From positions 1-56,861 of the forward strand of contig JAHEDZ010000007.1 of NCBI GenBank assembly GCA_024640955.1: a DNA stretch of 56,861 bases, written 5' to 3'. The DNA is from Oceanospirillaceae bacterium (GTDB lineage Bacteria; Pseudomonadota; Gammaproteobacteria; Pseudomonadales; Balneatricaceae). This document shows, piece after piece, positions 1-8,560 of the stretch (its first letter is position 1; each line of letters begins with the position of its first letter). A model generated the notes under the pieces. That model did no database searches. It was not told the origin of the DNA and saw only the letters and a list, made by a program, of their open reading frames with translations. Made by a program: the position numbers and the translations under genes.

Positions 1-29
1 AAGCGCCCACACGCATTACTTGATCTATT

Positions 30-40
30 TGTTAAAGAGC
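30..40 (-). promoter_or_regulatory. boxA-like antitermination element of rRNA leader
   Basis: Read on the minus strand this is GCTCTTTAACA, the boxA core that recruits the NusB/S10 antitermination complex in rRNA leaders. It is followed, towards the window edge, by a stretch ending GTGTGGGCGCTT. That resembles the GTGTGGGCAC downstream of boxA in enterobacterial rRNA leaders. The 16S gene itself is not in the window; I infer it starts a short way beyond position 1 on the minus strand. Confidence 0.8.
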
Positions 41-93
41 GTTGCTTGTATTCGGTAGACCGCGTTGCCGCTGTCTCCCCAAGCGAGGCGCGT

Positions 94-121
94 ATATTAC
101 CGCGCCCGATTTTTAAGTCAA
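94..121 (-). promoter_or_regulatory. rRNA operon P1-type promoter
   Basis: On the minus strand there is a -35 TTGACT (116-121), a 16-bp spacer (100-115) and a -10 TAATAT (94-99), followed by a GC-rich discriminator (ACGCGCC). Upstream, between the promoter and the tyrS stop codon, is an AT-rich tract (about 140-161) suitable as an UP element. Short spacing, strong hexamers and a GC-rich discriminator are typical of stringently controlled rRNA promoters. The boxA about 55 bp downstream supports this reading. The transcript would run off the left edge. Confidence 0.82.
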
Positions 122-161
122 GCGGCGACAACCACTTTTGTAAAAAAATTCCAAATAAGTA

Positions 162-1463
162 TTAGCGGTAGAAGAGGTGATGCTTCTTCTTACCTACTTT
201 AACTAGGAAGTAACGACCATAACGACCCTGATCAGCTGCAAAAATAGCCGCAGCATTCATGATGTCGTCATTACCACAGGCGCGATCGTTAACTAGCACC
301 GCATTACGACCAAGAGCATCTTTAATCTGTTTGCCTGAGGGTGCCAAACCGGCATCTGATAAAAGCGTAGTCATCGGAATCTCAGCGAGGTTCGCCGGAA
401 GCTCACTTGATGGCAGACCATCAAGCTTGAGCTGATCGAAGTCCGCCTCACTCAAACCACTCAGATCACCCGAGAAGAGAGACTCGGTAATACGCTGCGC
501 TGCGAGCAGCGCCTCTTCACCGTGAATCAGTCGCGTCATCTCTTCTGCAAGGATACGCTGCGCTTGCGGACGACCACCGGCAGCCTGATCTTCAGCTTCA
601 ATCTCTGCGATGCGCGCTACATCTAAGAAGGTAAAGTAGCGCAGGAATTTGTAGACATCAGCATCAGCTGTCGCCAACCAAAATTGATAGAAAGCGTACG
701 GCGATGTTTTTTTCGCGTCTAGCCAGATCGTGCCGGACTCAGTTTTACCGAACTTGGTACCGTCAGCCTTGGTCACCAGCGGTAGCGTAATACCGAACAC
801 CTGGTTCCCATTCATTCGACGCGAGAGGTCGATACCGCCAGTGATGTTGCCCCACTGGTCAGAACCACCGATCTGTAGCGTACAGGCATGAGACTTGTTT
901 AACTGCTGGAAATCGTAGGACTGCAATATCATGTAGGTGAACTCGGTAAACGAGATACCTGAGCCTTCACGATCGATACGCTGCTTCACGGACTCTTTTG
1001 CGATCATCTGATTGACAGAGAAGTGCTTACCTACGTCGCGCAGAAATGAAAGCACGTCGACGCCACGTGTCCAGTCCAGGTTATTGACCACCTCTGCCGA
1101 ATTGCTGCCGCAATCAAAGTCAATAAATCGACTCACCTGCGCCTTGAGCTTCTCCACCCAACCCGCAACAGTGTCATCATCGTTCAACTTACGCTCCTGC
1201 GCTTTGAAGCTTGGGTCGCCAATCAGGCCAGTAGCCCCACCCACGAGCGCCAGCGGCTTATGGCCGTACTGCTGAAATCGGCGCAGGGTCAACAGAGGCA
1301 CTAGGCTACCAATGTGCAGACTGTCCGCAGTTGGGTCGAAACCACAATAGAGGGTTACAGAGTTGTTTTTGAGATGCTCCTGCAACTCATCTTCACTACT
1401 CATCTGTGAGATCAGGCCGCGTGCCTGCAGCTCATCTATCAGGGAAACCGTATCTGTGGTCAT
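162..1463 (-). CDS. tyrS: tyrosyl-tRNA synthetase
   Basis: Charges tRNA-Tyr with tyrosine in the cytoplasm. The 433-residue product aligns by eye with E. coli TyrS along its length. It has the tyrosine pocket around [12 protein letters not shown], the HIGH-like motif as HIGS (about residues 50-53), the [10 protein letters not shown] tRNA/tyrosine-binding segment (about 197-206) and the KMSKS-like loop KFGKT (237-241). The C-terminal about 70 residues form the S4-like RNA-binding domain. An in-frame upstream ATG at 1523 would add 20 residues without homology, so I chose the ATG at 1463. The gene lies directly upstream of the rRNA promoter, as tyrZ does in P. aeruginosa, although this protein is of the TyrS rather than TyrZ type. 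No clear terminator follows it. Confidence 0.97.
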   Translation of the reverse strand: MTTDTVSLIDELQARGLISQMSSEDELQEHLKNNSVTLYCGFDPTADSLHIGSLVPLLTLRRFQQYGHKPLALVGGATGLIGDPSFKAQERKLNDDDTVAGWVEKLKAQVSRFIDFDCGSNSAEVVNNLDWTRGVDVLSFLRDVGKHFSVNQMIAKESVKQRIDREGSGISFTEFTYMILQSYDFQQLNKSHACTLQIGGSDQWGNITGGIDLSRRMNGNQVFGITLPLVTKADGTKFGKTESGTIWLDAKKTSPYAFYQFWLATADADVYKFLRYFTFLDVARIAEIEAEDQAAGGRPQAQRILAEEMTRLIHGEEALLAAQRITESLFSGDLSGLSEADFDQLKLDGLPSSELPANLAEIPMTTLLSDAGLAPSGKQIKDALGRNAVLVNDRACGNDDIMNAAAIFAADQGRYGRYFLVKVGKKKHHLFYR

Positions 1464-1589
1464 TTTATCTACTCGGACTGTCGCGAAAGTTAAGAGGGCG
1501 CAGATTTTACTCTTTGCGCTCATAGCTTACAAACCCACAACTTTGCCCTCTTAGATCAAAAAAGATAGGATCTAGCTGTGGCAAACTAC

Positions 1590-1611
1590 ATATATAAGGG
1601 AACTTATATAT
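1590..1611. promoter_or_regulatory. 9-bp perfect inverted repeat overlapping a -10 box
   Basis: ATATATAAG (1590-1598) and CTTATATAT (1603-1611) form a perfect dyad around GGAA. A consensus -10 TATAAT lies at 1609-1614 on the plus strand, overlapping the right arm and 20 bp before the M23 peptidase start. No convincing -35 is visible at 16-18 bp, so the promoter could depend on an activator, or the dyad could be a repressor operator. The region also lies upstream of divergent tyrS. Confidence 0.45.
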
Positions 1612-1633
1612 AATGCGTGGTCTAAGCGATTAG

Positions 1634-3067
1634 ATGCAGTTTACTAATCAGGTATTTACCTTGTCGAAACAGTTATTTAAGAAGGCCAAGAGCTTTCCAA
1701 AGGTTCATTTAGCACTGGCAGGTACGCTGACTGCGGTCAGTGTTTTTGTTGCAGCCATGCTCCCATCGCAGGATGTAGAGGCGACTCGCAATCAGGTTCA
1801 GTTGATAAAACCCGCTGAAACCGCTGCCACCGTCGCACCAGCGGCGCGAGTTGAAACGGTAGAAAAGGTCGTAAAGTTACCCGCGGTTGATACGCAGGAA
1901 GCTTTAAGTACTCCAGATCTGGTGAGTGTGCCTGACACACCTGCTGAGCAGGCGATCAACTGGCAGGAGTTCAAAGTTCGCTCAGGTGATAACTTAACCA
2001 AAATTTTTAAACGCGCTGGTCTCAATGCTCGCGACGTTTACCAAGTGAGTCAGAGTGATAAAGAGAAGCTTCTGACCCGTATCCGCCCCGGGCAGATACT
2101 AGAATTAGCGATCAACGCGGGTGAACTAGAGCGACTGCGTTTGGTGAAGAACAAGCTTGAGTCGGTTGAGTTTATTCACAATGGCGACAGCTACGATCTG
2201 AATACAATCGAGCGCACGCCTGAGATTAAAACCCATTTCGTTAGCGGTGATATTCAAAACTCGCTCTACTTGGGCGCGCAGCGCGCTGGCCTAAGTGATA
2301 AGAAAATTATGGAACTGGCCCAAATCTTTGGCTGGGATATCGACTTCGCGTTAGATATCCGCAAGGGCGACCAGTTCCGCGTGCTCTATGAAGAGAAGTA
2401 CCTAGACGGCAAAAAGATTGGTGAAGGCAACATTCTAGCAGCCGAATTCACCAATAATGGAGACACCTTTGCTGCCGTGCGCTACACCGATTCAACGGGT
2501 GACACCAACTACTTCACGCCAGATGGCCGCAGCATGCGTAAAGCGTTCCTGCGTTCACCAGTTGATTTCCGCCGGATTAGTTCAGGCTTTAAACCCCAAC
2601 GCCACCACCCTGTACTCGGCATTAAGCGCCCGCACCGCGGTACCGACTATGCCGCAAAAACGGGTACACCCATCAAAGCTTCAGGCGATGGAAAGGTTAT
2701 CTGGCGAGGAACCAAAGGGGGTTATGGCCGCACTGTCATTCTGCAGCATGGTGGGAATATCACTACTCTTTATGCCCACATGAGCAAGTACAACTCCAAA
2801 GTCACCTCCGGCACACGCGTGAAGCAGGGGCAGACAATTGGCTATGTTGGTATGAGTGGTACGGCCACAGGCCCTCATCTGCATTACGAATTCCGCGTCA
2901 ACGGTGTGCACAAAAACCCGATGACCGTGAAACTTCCAGTTGCGCAGCCAATTCCGAAGAAACAGCTCGCTCGCTTCAAGGCCCAGACCTCACAGCTGGT
3001 AGCCGAGCTACAGATGAAGGCCATAGAGCAGTTGGCTGAGATCGGCAGCGATAACAACAACGGCTAA
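1634..3067 (+). CDS. M23 (LytM) murein DD-endopeptidase, MepM-like
   Basis: Predicted periplasmic peptidoglycan hydrolase that cuts cross-links to allow wall growth. Of 477 residues, a single N-terminal membrane segment (about 25-43) acts as anchor or uncleaved signal. An OapA/LysM-like domain follows (about 112-165, starting FKVRSGDNLTKIF), then a linker beta domain. The C-terminal LytM domain (about 325-430) keeps the zinc ligands H334 and D338 of HRGTDYA and the HxH of GPHLHYEF (H415, H417), with a further catalytic His in YAHMS. Length and layout match E. coli MepM (440 aa) and the Pseudomonas homologue next to tyrZ. Its stop codon overlaps the start of anmK by one base (TAATG), which implies translational coupling of hydrolysis with muropeptide recycling. 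Confidence 0.93.
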   Translation: MQFTNQVFTLSKQLFKKAKSFPKVHLALAGTLTAVSVFVAAMLPSQDVEATRNQVQLIKPAETAATVAPAARVETVEKVVKLPAVDTQEALSTPDLVSVPDTPAEQAINWQEFKVRSGDNLTKIFKRAGLNARDVYQVSQSDKEKLLTRIRPGQILELAINAGELERLRLVKNKLESVEFIHNGDSYDLNTIERTPEIKTHFVSGDIQNSLYLGAQRAGLSDKKIMELAQIFGWDIDFALDIRKGDQFRVLYEEKYLDGKKIGEGNILAAEFTNNGDTFAAVRYTDSTGDTNYFTPDGRSMRKAFLRSPVDFRRISSGFKPQRHHPVLGIKRPHRGTDYAAKTGTPIKASGDGKVIWRGTKGGYGRTVILQHGGNITTLYAHMSKYNSKVTSGTRVKQGQTIGYVGMSGTATGPHLHYEFRVNGVHKNPMTVKLPVAQPIPKKQLARFKAQTSQLVAELQMKAIEQLAEIGSDNNNG

Positions 3068-4149
3068 TGACCGACCTCTATATTGGTTTGATGTCCGGTA
3101 CCAGCGTCGATGCTCTTGATATCGCGCTGTGCCGGTTTTCTCCCAGGCTCGAAATAGTCGCAACAGCCGAATACCCCTTCCCACTAGATCTACGTAAGCG
3201 CATAAATCAAGCATGCAACGATAGACCGATGCTGTTGGATGATCTTCTGAGCTTGCAGCAGGATTACACGTCGTTTTGCGCCGACGCGACAAATCAGTTT
3301 GCCCAACAGCATAGTCAGACAGAGCATGCGAGGGCGATAGGCTTTCACGGACAGACCCTCAGGCACAGACCCGATCTAGGGGCCTCACTACAGATGGCAA
3401 ATCCGAGCCTTCTAGCGGAGCGCACAGGAATTGATGTCATTGCCGACTTTCGCAGTCGAGATCTCGCGGCCGGCGGTGAAGGCGCTCCATTGGTACCCGC
3501 CTTTCATCAGCACCTAGTCCGCGATCTTGAACGACCACTCGCGATCCTCAATCTTGGTGGAATCGCCAACCTTAGCCTTTTCACAACCTCGGGCTCAGTA
3601 TTAGGTTTCGATACAGGGCCGGCCAACACACTGATGGACCTTTGGATCGGTCAGCACCTTGCGAAAGATTACGATGCAGGTGGCGAGTGGGCCGCCACCG
3701 GCTCAGTTAACCCAAAATTACTGGACAACCTACTGACCGAGCCCTACTTCCATCGCTCAGCCCCCAAGAGCACCGGACGCGAGCTATTTAATTTGAAGTG
3801 GCTTAGTAAACATCTCGAGCAATACCCGCAATTGAGCCCAGCCGATGTGCAACGTACTCTGCTGGAGTTAACTGCCATCAGCGTTACTCGGAGCTTAAGT
3901 ACAGGTGTTAAACAGTTGATAGTTTGCGGTGGGGGTGCGCAAAACAGCCTATTAATTGAGCGCTTTACACAAATCCTACCAGACACGCAGGTGCAACTGA
4001 GTGATGACCTTGGTTGGCCATCCAGTCACCTAGAAGCGGTCGCATTTGCCTGGCTGGCTCAACAGCACCTGCTACGCCAGCCGGGAAATCTCGCAGAGGT
4101 AACCGGAGCGAAAGGCGCACGAATTCTTGGCGCCCACTTCCCCGCGTAA
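3067..4149 (+). CDS. anmK: anhydro-N-acetylmuramic acid kinase
   Basis: Phosphorylates 1,6-anhydro-MurNAc, opening the ring to give MurNAc-6-phosphate in cell wall recycling. The 360-residue protein is close to the 369 of E. coli AnmK. It begins with the family's ATP-binding loop YIGLMSGTSVDALD (residues 5-18). Other recognisable blocks are GFHGQT, the catalytic segment IADFRSRD followed by GGEGAPLVP, and the second phosphate loop around LNLGGIANL and GFDTGPAN. The start overlaps the stop of the M23 endopeptidase gene by one base, so the two are surely cotranscribed. The stop abuts the stop of the convergent dehydrogenase gene with no base between. Confidence 0.96.
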   Translation: MTDLYIGLMSGTSVDALDIALCRFSPRLEIVATAEYPFPLDLRKRINQACNDRPMLLDDLLSLQQDYTSFCADATNQFAQQHSQTEHARAIGFHGQTLRHRPDLGASLQMANPSLLAERTGIDVIADFRSRDLAAGGEGAPLVPAFHQHLVRDLERPLAILNLGGIANLSLFTTSGSVLGFDTGPANTLMDLWIGQHLAKDYDAGGEWAATGSVNPKLLDNLLTEPYFHRSAPKSTGRELFNLKWLSKHLEQYPQLSPADVQRTLLELTAISVTRSLSTGVKQLIVCGGGAQNSLLIERFTQILPDTQVQLSDDLGWPSSHLEAVAFAWLAQQHLLRQPGNLAEVTGAKGARILGAHFPA

Positions 4150-5211
4150 TTAGATTGCCTGCGCGATAGCCTCACCCAACTCAACTGTTGTTGCCGAACC
4201 ACCCATATCGGGTGTTCTTGGGCCTGTCTCGAGTACCGATTCAATGGTCTGCATCAGGTGGTCCGCTGCCACTTTCTCACCCAGGTGTTCCAGCATCATC
4301 ACACCACTCCAGATCATTCCCACTGGATTGGCTACCCCTTTACCATAGATATCAGGCGCCGAACCGTGCACAGGCTCAAACAAGGATGGAAATTTACGCT
4401 CTGGATTGATGTTGGCAGAGGGAGCAATGCCGATAGTACCGGTACAGGCTGGGCCTAGGTCCGAAAGGATATCACCAAAGAGGTTCGATGCCACGACCAC
4501 ATCAAAACGCTGTGGATTCATCACAAACTGAGCCGTCAAAATATCAATATGATATTTATCAGTGGTCACATCAGGGTACTCTTTCGCCATCTCCTCAACG
4601 CGCTTGTCCCACCAAGGCATAGAGATAGCAATACCGTTTGATTTGGTCGCGGATGTCACATGCTTGCGCTCGCGCGTCTGGGCCAAATCAAAAGCATATT
4701 TAAGAATGCGATCCGTACCTTTGCGTGTGAATACTGATTCCTGAAGTACAGTTTCATTCTCCGTCCCCTCTGCAATCACACCGCCTACGGCAGAGTACTC
4801 GCCCTCGGAGTTTTCACGTACTACATAAAAGTCGATATCACCCACTTTGCGATTGGCTAGCGGCGAAGGGACACCCGGCATCAGTTTTACTGGGCGCAGG
4901 CAGACGTACTGATCGTACTGGCGGCGGAACTGAATGAGAGAGTCCCACAGGGAGATATGATCGGGCACCTTTTCTGGCCAACCGACCGCGCCAAAGTAGA
5001 TCGCATCGTAATCGCCCAGCAGCTCTTTCCAGTTCTCAGGCATCATTCGGCCGTGTTCTAGGTAGTAGTCACATGAAGCGAAGTCGAAGTGATCCCACTC
5101 AAGCGCAAAGCCAAATTTCTTAGCCGCCGCGTCGAGGGCACGAATACCCTCAGGCATAACCTCTTTACCAATACCATCACCGGCCAAGACCGCGATACGA
5201 TAGCTGTTCAT
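4150..5211 (-). CDS. tartrate/D-malate dehydrogenase (decarboxylating)
   Basis: Member of the isopropylmalate/isocitrate dehydrogenase superfamily. NAD-dependent oxidative decarboxylation of D-malate or tartrate is the expected reaction. The 353-residue sequence carries the nucleotide-binding start IAVLAGDGIGKEVMPEG, the substrate arginines in RRQYDQYVCLRPVKLMPG, the VRENSEGEYS loop, the lysine segment TSATKSNG and the metal-binding ASNLFGDILSDLGP. FEPVHGSAPDIYGKGVANP marks the cofactor site. It resembles TtuC/DmlA more than LeuB, because LeuB has a different substrate loop and normally sits with leuCD. It is a single gene between the erpA terminator and convergent anmK. The ribosome-binding site is weak. 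The true substrate cannot be settled from sequence. Confidence 0.88.
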   Translation of the reverse strand: MNSYRIAVLAGDGIGKEVMPEGIRALDAAAKKFGFALEWDHFDFASCDYYLEHGRMMPENWKELLGDYDAIYFGAVGWPEKVPDHISLWDSLIQFRRQYDQYVCLRPVKLMPGVPSPLANRKVGDIDFYVVRENSEGEYSAVGGVIAEGTENETVLQESVFTRKGTDRILKYAFDLAQTRERKHVTSATKSNGIAISMPWWDKRVEEMAKEYPDVTTDKYHIDILTAQFVMNPQRFDVVVASNLFGDILSDLGPACTGTIGIAPSANINPERKFPSLFEPVHGSAPDIYGKGVANPVGMIWSGVMMLEHLGEKVAADHLMQTIESVLETGPRTPDMGGSATTVELGEAIAQAI

Positions 5212-5228
5212 TTCAAAATTCCAGAAAT

Positions 5229-5253
5229 TAAAACGCCGGCAGTTGGCCGGCGT
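5229..5253 (-). terminator. intrinsic terminator after erpA
   Basis: ACGCCGGC (5233-5240) pairs with GCCGGCGT (5246-5253) around a 5-nt loop. On the minus strand the hairpin is followed by TTTTAATTT. It lies 7 bp beyond the erpA stop, inside the 48-bp gap before the dehydrogenase gene, so the latter probably depends on readthrough or on a promoter overlapping the hairpin. Confidence 0.85.
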
Positions 5254-5259
5254 GTTTGT

Positions 5260-5592
5260 TTAGATCGAGAAGGAGGAGCCGCAACCGCAGGTTGTGGTGG
5301 CGTTGGGATTTCGTACGCTGAACTGCGAGCCCTGGAGGCCCTCTTTGTAATCAACTTCAGCGCCAGCAAGGTACTGGAACGACATAGGGTCAACTACCAG
5401 CGTAACGCCTGAATTCTCAACTACGGTGTCATCCTCAGCAACGTCTTCGTCAAAGGTAAAACCGTACGAGAAGCCTGCACAACCGCCGCCCGTGATAAAT
5501 ACACGCAGCTTCAGGTTGTCGTTCTGCTCCTCTTCAAGCAGCGTACGCACTTTGTTTGCAGCAGAGTCGGTGAATGTAAGGTCAACAGACAC
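5260..5592 (-). CDS. erpA: iron-sulfur cluster insertion protein ErpA
   Basis: A-type carrier that delivers Fe-S clusters to apoproteins, notably IspG/IspH of isoprenoid synthesis. The 110 residues match ErpA throughout. The three cluster cysteines are present: one in [15 protein letters not shown] (about residue 38) and the pair in the C-terminal [10 protein letters not shown]. Start ATG at 5592 follows a weak GAGGCGATAA ribosome-binding region. It is a single gene with its own terminator. The P. aeruginosa homologue lies in the same neighbourhood between argC and anmK. Confidence 0.96.
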   Translation of the reverse strand: MSVDLTFTDSAANKVRTLLEEEQNDNLKLRVFITGGGCAGFSYGFTFDEDVAEDDTVVENSGVTLVVDPMSFQYLAGAEVDYKEGLQGSQFSVRNPNATTTCGCGSSFSI

Positions 5593-5656
5593 GTTTTATC
5601 GCCTCGTTAAATGCTAATGCTCAGAGTTTTACAAAACCTAGTAATTTAGTCAAGAA

Positions 5657-6691
5657 TTACGGCATCAAGCCGACGATCCCCAAACCGGCACGCTCATCCA
5701 GGCCGAACATAATGTTCATCACCTGCACCGCCTGACCCGATGCACCTTTAACCAGGTTATCAATCACCGACAGAACCACAACAGTGTCGTCATCCTGTGG
5801 GCGGTGAACCGAGATTCGGCACACATTTGAACCTTTCACGCTACGAGTCTCAGGATGGGTTCCCGCAGGCATCACATCAACAAAGGGTTCGTTAGCGTAA
5901 CGCTCTTCAAATAGCTGCTGCAGACCCGAATCCACTGGATCTTTCAACACTGAGTAGAGAGTCGCATGTATACCACGAATCATCGGCGTCAGGTGAGGTA
6001 CAAAGGTCAGTCCAACCGGACGACCCGCCGCCTTAGTCAGACCCTGGCGAATCTCAGGCAGATGACGGTGGCCCGGCACACCGTAAGCCTTCATGCTCTC
6101 GCTTGATTCACACAGTAAAGAGCCGACGTTTGCACCGCGACCAGCACCACTTACACCTGATTTACAGTCGGCGATCAAACGACGCTGGTCGATTAAACCC
6201 TGCTCGAGCAGTGGCAGAAAACCGAGCTGTGTTGCAGTTGGGTAGCAACCTGCGCAAGCGACCAGTTGAGCCTCTTTGATCTCATCACGATTCACCTCTG
6301 GCAGACCGTAAACCGCTTTGGCGACTAGGTCGGGACAGCTGTGATCGAGCTTGTACCACTTCTCCCAAAGAGGCACATCTTTGATACGGAAATCCGCACC
6401 CAGATCGATGATGCGCACACCACGAGCAACCAATTCAGGCGCCAGCGACATCGCAACACCGTGTGGCGTGGCAAAGAAAACCACATCACAAGCCGAGAGC
6501 GTCTCTACGTCCGGCACGCTAAACGCCAGATCATAGTGACCACGCAGGTTAGGGAACATATCCGAAACCTTGATCCCCTCCTCGGAACGCGAGGTGATCA
6601 CTTCGACACGCACTTCTGGGTGATTCGCTAGAATTCTGAGCAGCTCTACACCGGTGTAACCTGTGCCGCCAACGATACCAACTTTAATCAC
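5657..6691 (-). CDS. argC: N-acetyl-gamma-glutamyl-phosphate reductase
   Basis: Third step of arginine synthesis: NADPH-dependent reduction of N-acetylglutamyl-5-phosphate to the semialdehyde. Of 344 residues, the Rossmann start is [16 protein letters not shown]. The active-site cysteine lies in [16 protein letters not shown], and the substrate segment [11 protein letters not shown] and the catalytic histidine block [12 protein letters not shown] are present. Length matches the long (E. coli-like) ArgC type. It stands alone and divergent from the ClC gene. The upstream gap has one TGAAT-ATTAC half-site-like sequence near 6711 but no full ArgR box that I would call. Confidence 0.97.
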   Translation of the reverse strand: MIKVGIVGGTGYTGVELLRILANHPEVRVEVITSRSEEGIKVSDMFPNLRGHYDLAFSVPDVETLSACDVVFFATPHGVAMSLAPELVARGVRIIDLGADFRIKDVPLWEKWYKLDHSCPDLVAKAVYGLPEVNRDEIKEAQLVACAGCYPTATQLGFLPLLEQGLIDQRRLIADCKSGVSGAGRGANVGSLLCESSESMKAYGVPGHRHLPEIRQGLTKAAGRPVGLTFVPHLTPMIRGIHATLYSVLKDPVDSGLQQLFEERYANEPFVDVMPAGTHPETRSVKGSNVCRISVHRPQDDDTVVVLSVIDNLVKGASGQAVQVMNIMFGLDERAGLGIVGLMP

Positions 6692-6794
6692 GTTAAGACT
6701 CTCCGGATTGTGAATATTACGGGGGCTGTATAATACGCCTGCTCAGTGTATAACTCCACTTGGACACAAAGTTTACTGAAGGAATTCGCAGCCA
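6692..6794. promoter_or_regulatory. divergent promoter region argC / ClC
   Basis: This 103-bp gap separates two divergent genes. On the plus strand there is a perfect TATAAT at 6729-6734, with a possible TTGTGA at 6708-6713 at the short spacing of 15. On the minus strand TATTAT (6730-6735) could serve argC. No operator can be assigned. Confidence 0.4.
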
Positions 6795-8477
6795 ATGCAG
6801 CCAGCTGACAGTCAGATCCAGCGATACCAAAAGCTTCCTGTACTAAGCTTACTCGGCTTGGCGACCGGCCTGGTCACAGCTTTGCTGATAGGCCTTTTCC
6901 GCTGGCTTATCGAACTGCCTGAGCTGGGGTTAAGCGTCTCAGGCCTAGCTGACAACCTGACACAGCTCCCGGCTATTTGGCGCTTTCTCCTTCCAATGTG
7001 CGGTGCACTCCTACTGTGGAGTATCTGGCAGCGGCAGCCCTCCGACTATCGCCGTGTCGGCATTACTCACCTTCACGAGCACCTCTCTTACAAACATAGC
7101 GCACTGCCACTGCCCAACCTAATTAACCAATTAGTTGGCGCCGCACTCACGCTAGGTACTGGCCACCCCGTGGGGCGCGAGGGACCAGGCGTACACTTAG
7201 GTGCTGCTATTAGCTCACTTCTCGGAGAGCGCTTCGAAGTTCAAGCTAGCCAACAGCGCCTGTTAATCGGATGCGGTTCCGCTGCCGCTATCGCCGCGCT
7301 CTTTGGGCTGCCGCTAGCCGGCATCCTGTTTGCAATGGAGGTAGTGCTGCTGGAGTACAGCATTACAGGTTTTATCGCGGTCATCGTTGCTGCCGTTGTC
7401 GCTGATCAACTAACCGAAAGCCTCTTTGTCGAGACGGCACACCCCCACCTTTTCGCTGATACTATCAATTTCTCACAGGAGATCCCGCTACTCCTGTTAC
7501 TTACACTGGCTATTAGCCTGGGCTCACTCTTCTTTCAAGAGTTGCAGGTGCGCGTGGCGACGCGTCGCTCACCGCTCTTCGGTCGAATGATGATGGCCGG
7601 GGGCTTGGTTGGAGCTGTTGCATTGGTTCTGCCTGAGATACTGATCCCCGTGCATATCAGCATGCTCGGCGCAATCAATGAGAGTTTTACCTTGCAACAG
7701 ATGTTAGCGCTGCTCGCCTGCTATCTAGTTGTGACCCCAATTATCCTCGGCCTCGGCGTACCAGGAGGTGTCATCGGCCCAGCGATGGCAGCAGGAGGCC
7801 TATTGGGCGCAGTGATCGCAAGCGTCTCAGATCAGATGCAGATCACCACAGAGATCAGCAACTACGCACTGATCGGTATGGCCGCGATGATGTCTGCGGT
7901 TATACATGCTCCACTGGCTGCACTGGTCGCCGTTTTCGAGTGGAGCAGCAGCAGCCATATACTCACGGCGGCTATGATGGTGATCGTTGGTAGCGAGTTA
8001 ATGATGCGTGCTGTCTTCAAACGCAAATCGATCTTCGAGCGCATGCTGAGTCTTCAGGGAATGAGCCGCAACACCCTCGCCTACCGCCGCATAATGATGA
8101 GCATCGGCATTGATGAGGTGATGAGCCGCAGTTTTACACTGGTCAGCCAAGATCTCAGCGAAGCGGAGCAGCAAGAGCTGCTAGTTGAGAACCATTGGCT
8201 ACTACAACGCGTAGAGGGCAGATTCGAGCTAGCCCGTGGTATGAAGCCATTGGAGCATGAAGGTGACGCGAAGATTGACCAAGCCGAAATACCACTAGAG
8301 ACACGAACGCACTGGCGACTGGTTGCCAGCATTCGTGACCGCTCTAACCTGCTGCAGGCGCTGGATCTAATGAGCGAAAACGAGTCCAGCGCACTGATAG
8401 TGACACAGAGAGGTATCCCGATTGGTGTACTCACCGACGCTGCAATTCAGGCTAGATTCGCTGCGCATGAGGAGTAG
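6795..8477 (+). CDS. ClC-family chloride channel/transporter with CBS domain
   Basis: Inner-membrane ClC protein of 560 residues. The transmembrane core (about 20-420) has the selectivity-filter motif GREGP within GHPVGREGPGVHLGAA, whose glutamate is the gating residue in ClC exchangers. It also has the GSAAAIAALFGLPLAG helix and the GVPGGVIGPAMAAGG motif. The last about 130 residues hold a CBS-type regulatory region ending SENESSALIVTQRGIPIGVLTD. Its role is probably chloride/proton exchange, for example in acid or osmotic stress. Whether it is an exchanger or a channel depends on a residue I cannot place safely. The AAGGA ribosome-binding site lies 12 bp before the ATG. It runs in the same direction as hemL but with an 83-bp gap. 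Confidence 0.92.
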   Translation: MQPADSQIQRYQKLPVLSLLGLATGLVTALLIGLFRWLIELPELGLSVSGLADNLTQLPAIWRFLLPMCGALLLWSIWQRQPSDYRRVGITHLHEHLSYKHSALPLPNLINQLVGAALTLGTGHPVGREGPGVHLGAAISSLLGERFEVQASQQRLLIGCGSAAAIAALFGLPLAGILFAMEVVLLEYSITGFIAVIVAAVVADQLTESLFVETAHPHLFADTINFSQEIPLLLLLTLAISLGSLFFQELQVRVATRRSPLFGRMMMAGGLVGAVALVLPEILIPVHISMLGAINESFTLQQMLALLACYLVVTPIILGLGVPGGVIGPAMAAGGLLGAVIASVSDQMQITTEISNYALIGMAAMMSAVIHAPLAALVAVFEWSSSSHILTAAMMVIVGSELMMRAVFKRKSIFERMLSLQGMSRNTLAYRRIMMSIGIDEVMSRSFTLVSQDLSEAEQQELLVENHWLLQRVEGRFELARGMKPLEHEGDAKIDQAEIPLETRTHWRLVASIRDRSNLLQALDLMSENESSALIVTQRGIPIGVLTDAAIQARFAAHEE

Positions 8478-8560
8478 CGTTTGGCAGCCACCCCTCGGCT
8501 GTGGATAATTAGCGCAAGTTTCACTTACACACACAAATGCAAGATTACAGGTATTGTTTA

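Noticed and set aside
6692-6794. ArgR operator upstream of argC
   Set aside because: Only one TGAAT-type half-site is recognisable; the second half does not match, so an ARG box is not supported.
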